Source: Bacillota bacterium
Lineage (GTDB): Bacteria; Bacillota; Clostridia; Lachnospirales; Lachnospiraceae
DNA: 64,000 nt
Direction: 5' to 3'
NCBI GenBank assembly: GCA_023435895.1
Contig: JAEZLH010000020.1
Location: 13,094-77,093 of the forward strand
Shown here: positions 62,681 to 64,000 of the stretch, piece by piece
Layout of the letters: the number at the start of each line of letters is the position of its first letter
Position numbering within the stretch: the first letter of the stretch is position 1
Position numbers and translations under genes: made by a program
Notes under the pieces: generated by a model
What the model was told of the DNA's origin: nothing
The model's input: only the letters and a program-made list of their open reading frames with translations
The model's database searches: none

Positions 62681-63151
62681 TTACCATCTGTAATGTGCAA
62701 ATGCCTTATTCGCATCAGCCATTTTATGCATATCTTCTTTTCTTTTCACGGATGAGCCAGTATTGTTTGCTGCATCCATGATTTCGTTTGCAAGTCTATC
62801 CTGCATGGTCTTCTCGCCTCTTTTACGAGAAAACATTGTAATCCAACGAAGTCCAAGTGTTTGTCTTCTCTCCGGTCTAACCTCGATCGGTACCTGGTAT
62901 GTTGCACCACCGATACGTCTTGCTTTAACTTCGAGAACAGGCATAATGTTATTTAAAGCTTCTTCAAACACCTCAACAGCGTCCTTACCTGTTTTAGCGG
63001 CTACCTTATCAAAAGCGCCGTATACGATCTTCTGGGCTGTACCCTTCTTACCGTCTAACATGATGTTGTTAACTAACTTTGTAACAACTTTATTGTTGTA
63101 TAAAGGATCAACTAACACATCTCTTCTTTGTATATGTCCTTTTCTAGGCAC
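62681..63151 (-). CDS. rpsG: 30S ribosomal protein S7
   Basis: This 156-residue primary 16S rRNA-binding protein of the small-subunit head starts PRKGHIQRRDVLVDPLYNNK and ends with MADANKAFAHYRW. GGATYQVPIEVRPERR is the family's conserved centre. The start is GTG at 63151 with GGAGGGAA upstream. In enteric bacteria S7 represses its own operon; no such site is identified here. Confidence 0.99.
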   Translation of the reverse strand: MPRKGHIQRRDVLVDPLYNNKVVTKLVNNIMLDGKKGTAQKIVYGAFDKVAAKTGKDAVEVFEEALNNIMPVLEVKARRIGGATYQVPIEVRPERRQTLGLRWITMFSRKRGEKTMQDRLANEIMDAANNTGSSVKRKEDMHKMADANKAFAHYRW

Positions 63152-63424
63152 GGTTCTTCCCTCCTTAACAAATCTTAACGAATTGCTTCGTTAGTCATTA
63201 ATTCTACGGTACTCACAAATGAATAAATAATAATATATCATTTATTCGAATGCTTGTGTTCGTGCTCAGTTTAACTTAATTCTCCATATTGTAATAACAA
63301 TCGTTTTAACCCATACCCCACAGATAATATAAATCAAACGGATACACTGTCATGAATAAAAAATTAATCCGGCACTTAACAGTTTCGCAAGTGGATCATA
63401 AATGATCACTTGTCAATTAGTAAA
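63152..63424 (-). other. Long rpsL-rpsG spacer
   Basis: At 273 bases this spacer is long for a ribosomal operon. On either strand the only structure seen is an imperfect hairpin near 63387-63413 (CAAGTG-ATCAT with its complement). No gene was found. Confidence 0.4.
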
Positions 63425-63847
63425 TTATTTCTTTGCTTCCTTAGGTCTCTTAGCACCGTACTTAGAACGTGCCTGTCTTCTCTTCGCTACACCTGCTGTA
63501 TCAAGTGTACCTCTGATGATATGGTAACGAGTACCAGGTAAATCCTTTACTCTACCACCTCTGATCAGAACAACGCTATGCTCCTGAAGGTTGTGGCCTT
63601 CACCGGGGATATAGCTGGTTACTTCGATTCCGTTGGATAGACGAACTCTGGCAATCTTACGAAGCGCTGAATTAGGCTTCTTAGGGGTTGCAGTTCTTAC
63701 AGCTGTACATACACCTCTCTTCTGAGGAGCGGATACGTCAGTTGCTCTCTTGCTTAAGGAGTTAAAACCTTTCTGTAATGCAGGAGAGGTTGATTTGTAT
63801 TCTACTGTCTGTCTACCTTTTCTTACTAACTGGTTAAATGTGGGCAT
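63425..63847 (-). CDS. rpsL: 30S ribosomal protein S12
   Basis: This 140-residue decoding-centre protein starts MPTFNQLVRKGRQ. The loops TPKKPNSALRKIARVRL and PGEGHNLQEHSVVLIRGGRVKDLPG are those where streptomycin-resistance changes occur; Lys in TPKKPNS and GGRVKDLPG are the wild-type forms. AGGAGGTGAAAAATCA precedes the ATG. It is the first str-operon gene in the window; the upstream 150 bases show only a short ATTGG/CCAAT hairpin. Confidence 0.99.
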   Translation of the reverse strand: MPTFNQLVRKGRQTVEYKSTSPALQKGFNSLSKRATDVSAPQKRGVCTAVRTATPKKPNSALRKIARVRLSNGIEVTSYIPGEGHNLQEHSVVLIRGGRVKDLPGTRYHIIRGTLDTAGVAKRRQARSKYGAKRPKEAKK

Positions 63848-64000
63848 TGATTTTTCACCTCCTGAAAATTGTTGGCTACAAGATGAATTGGTTCGCCAAT
63901 CCGCTTGTTTTTAGTTAGAATTCTGTGGTTTAATTTCACTTTTTCAGATACTATATAAGCATCAACAAAAAGCGCATAAAAAATACATAGCATGCAGAAA

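Noticed and set aside
1..64000. tRNA or rRNA genes
   Set aside because: No cloverleaf with the GGTTCRANYCC T-arm was noticed on either strand, and no rRNA-like segment was seen.

Overview
The window is low-GC DNA of a motile, Gram-positive anaerobe of the Clostridia. Lachnospiraceae (Clostridium cluster XIVa) is the best guess. The reasons are strong purine-rich ribosome binding sites, frequent TTG/GTG starts, a long-form HPF, secA-prfB with a programmed frameshift, an mbl-flgF-flgG cluster, an NCS1-type thiamine-precursor transporter behind a TPP riboswitch, and an rpsL-rpsG-fusA-tuf operon. The species cannot be fixed from sequence reading alone. Most genes lie on the minus strand.

Layout. 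1-1251: a truncated flavodoxin-type EFR1 protein diverges from a TetR regulator, and two identical-type palindromes sit on the two promoters. 1398-5220: thiamine salvage operon (cytX-thiM-thiE-thiD) behind a TPP riboswitch and terminator. 5322-8324: ACT-domain regulator, homoserine dehydrogenase and a phosphoglycerate-mutase-like protein that is probably the homoserine kinase. 8610-10856: polar amino acid ABC transporter with a long structured leader. 11351-16445: cheW, prfB, secA, hpf. 16446-17318: gene-free, AT-rich stretch with a cluster of DnaA boxes. 17319-21702: cell-surface genes (SGNH plus MBOAT acyl-transfer pair, NlpC/P60 hydrolase). 21897-31400: trxB, a small YjfB-like protein, methyltransferase, thioesterase, CvfB-like RNA-binding protein, yvyF, comF, nucleotidyltransferase, polysaccharide deacetylase and recD2. 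31502-34534: mbl and flagellar rod genes. 35055-40203: recQ, two proteins of unknown role, PadR with a DUF2812 protein.

40204-59000 is accessory DNA. It holds inverted and direct repeats, a radical SAM/SPASM enzyme paired with an unusual lipoprotein, an ECF sigma/anti-sigma pair, an IS110 remnant, a MacB-like ABC exporter with a membrane-anchored protein and two matrixin-like proteases (one decayed), a long structured non-coding stretch that may be a decayed group II intron, an amidase, a second ABC exporter whose permease is broken beside an intact IS1182-type element, and a solitary AIPR-family nuclease with a fused cold-shock-like domain. 59007-63847 is the translation-factor (str) operon, with unusually long hairpin-bearing spacers and a separate tuf promoter.

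The two best candidates for little-described biology are the radical SAM/lipoprotein pair (41061-42953) and the nuclease-AIPR-cold-shock protein (56158-58203). The DnaA-box cluster and the structured RNA at about 50.6-51.3 kb follow. All similarity statements come from recognising motifs by eye; no database search was possible.
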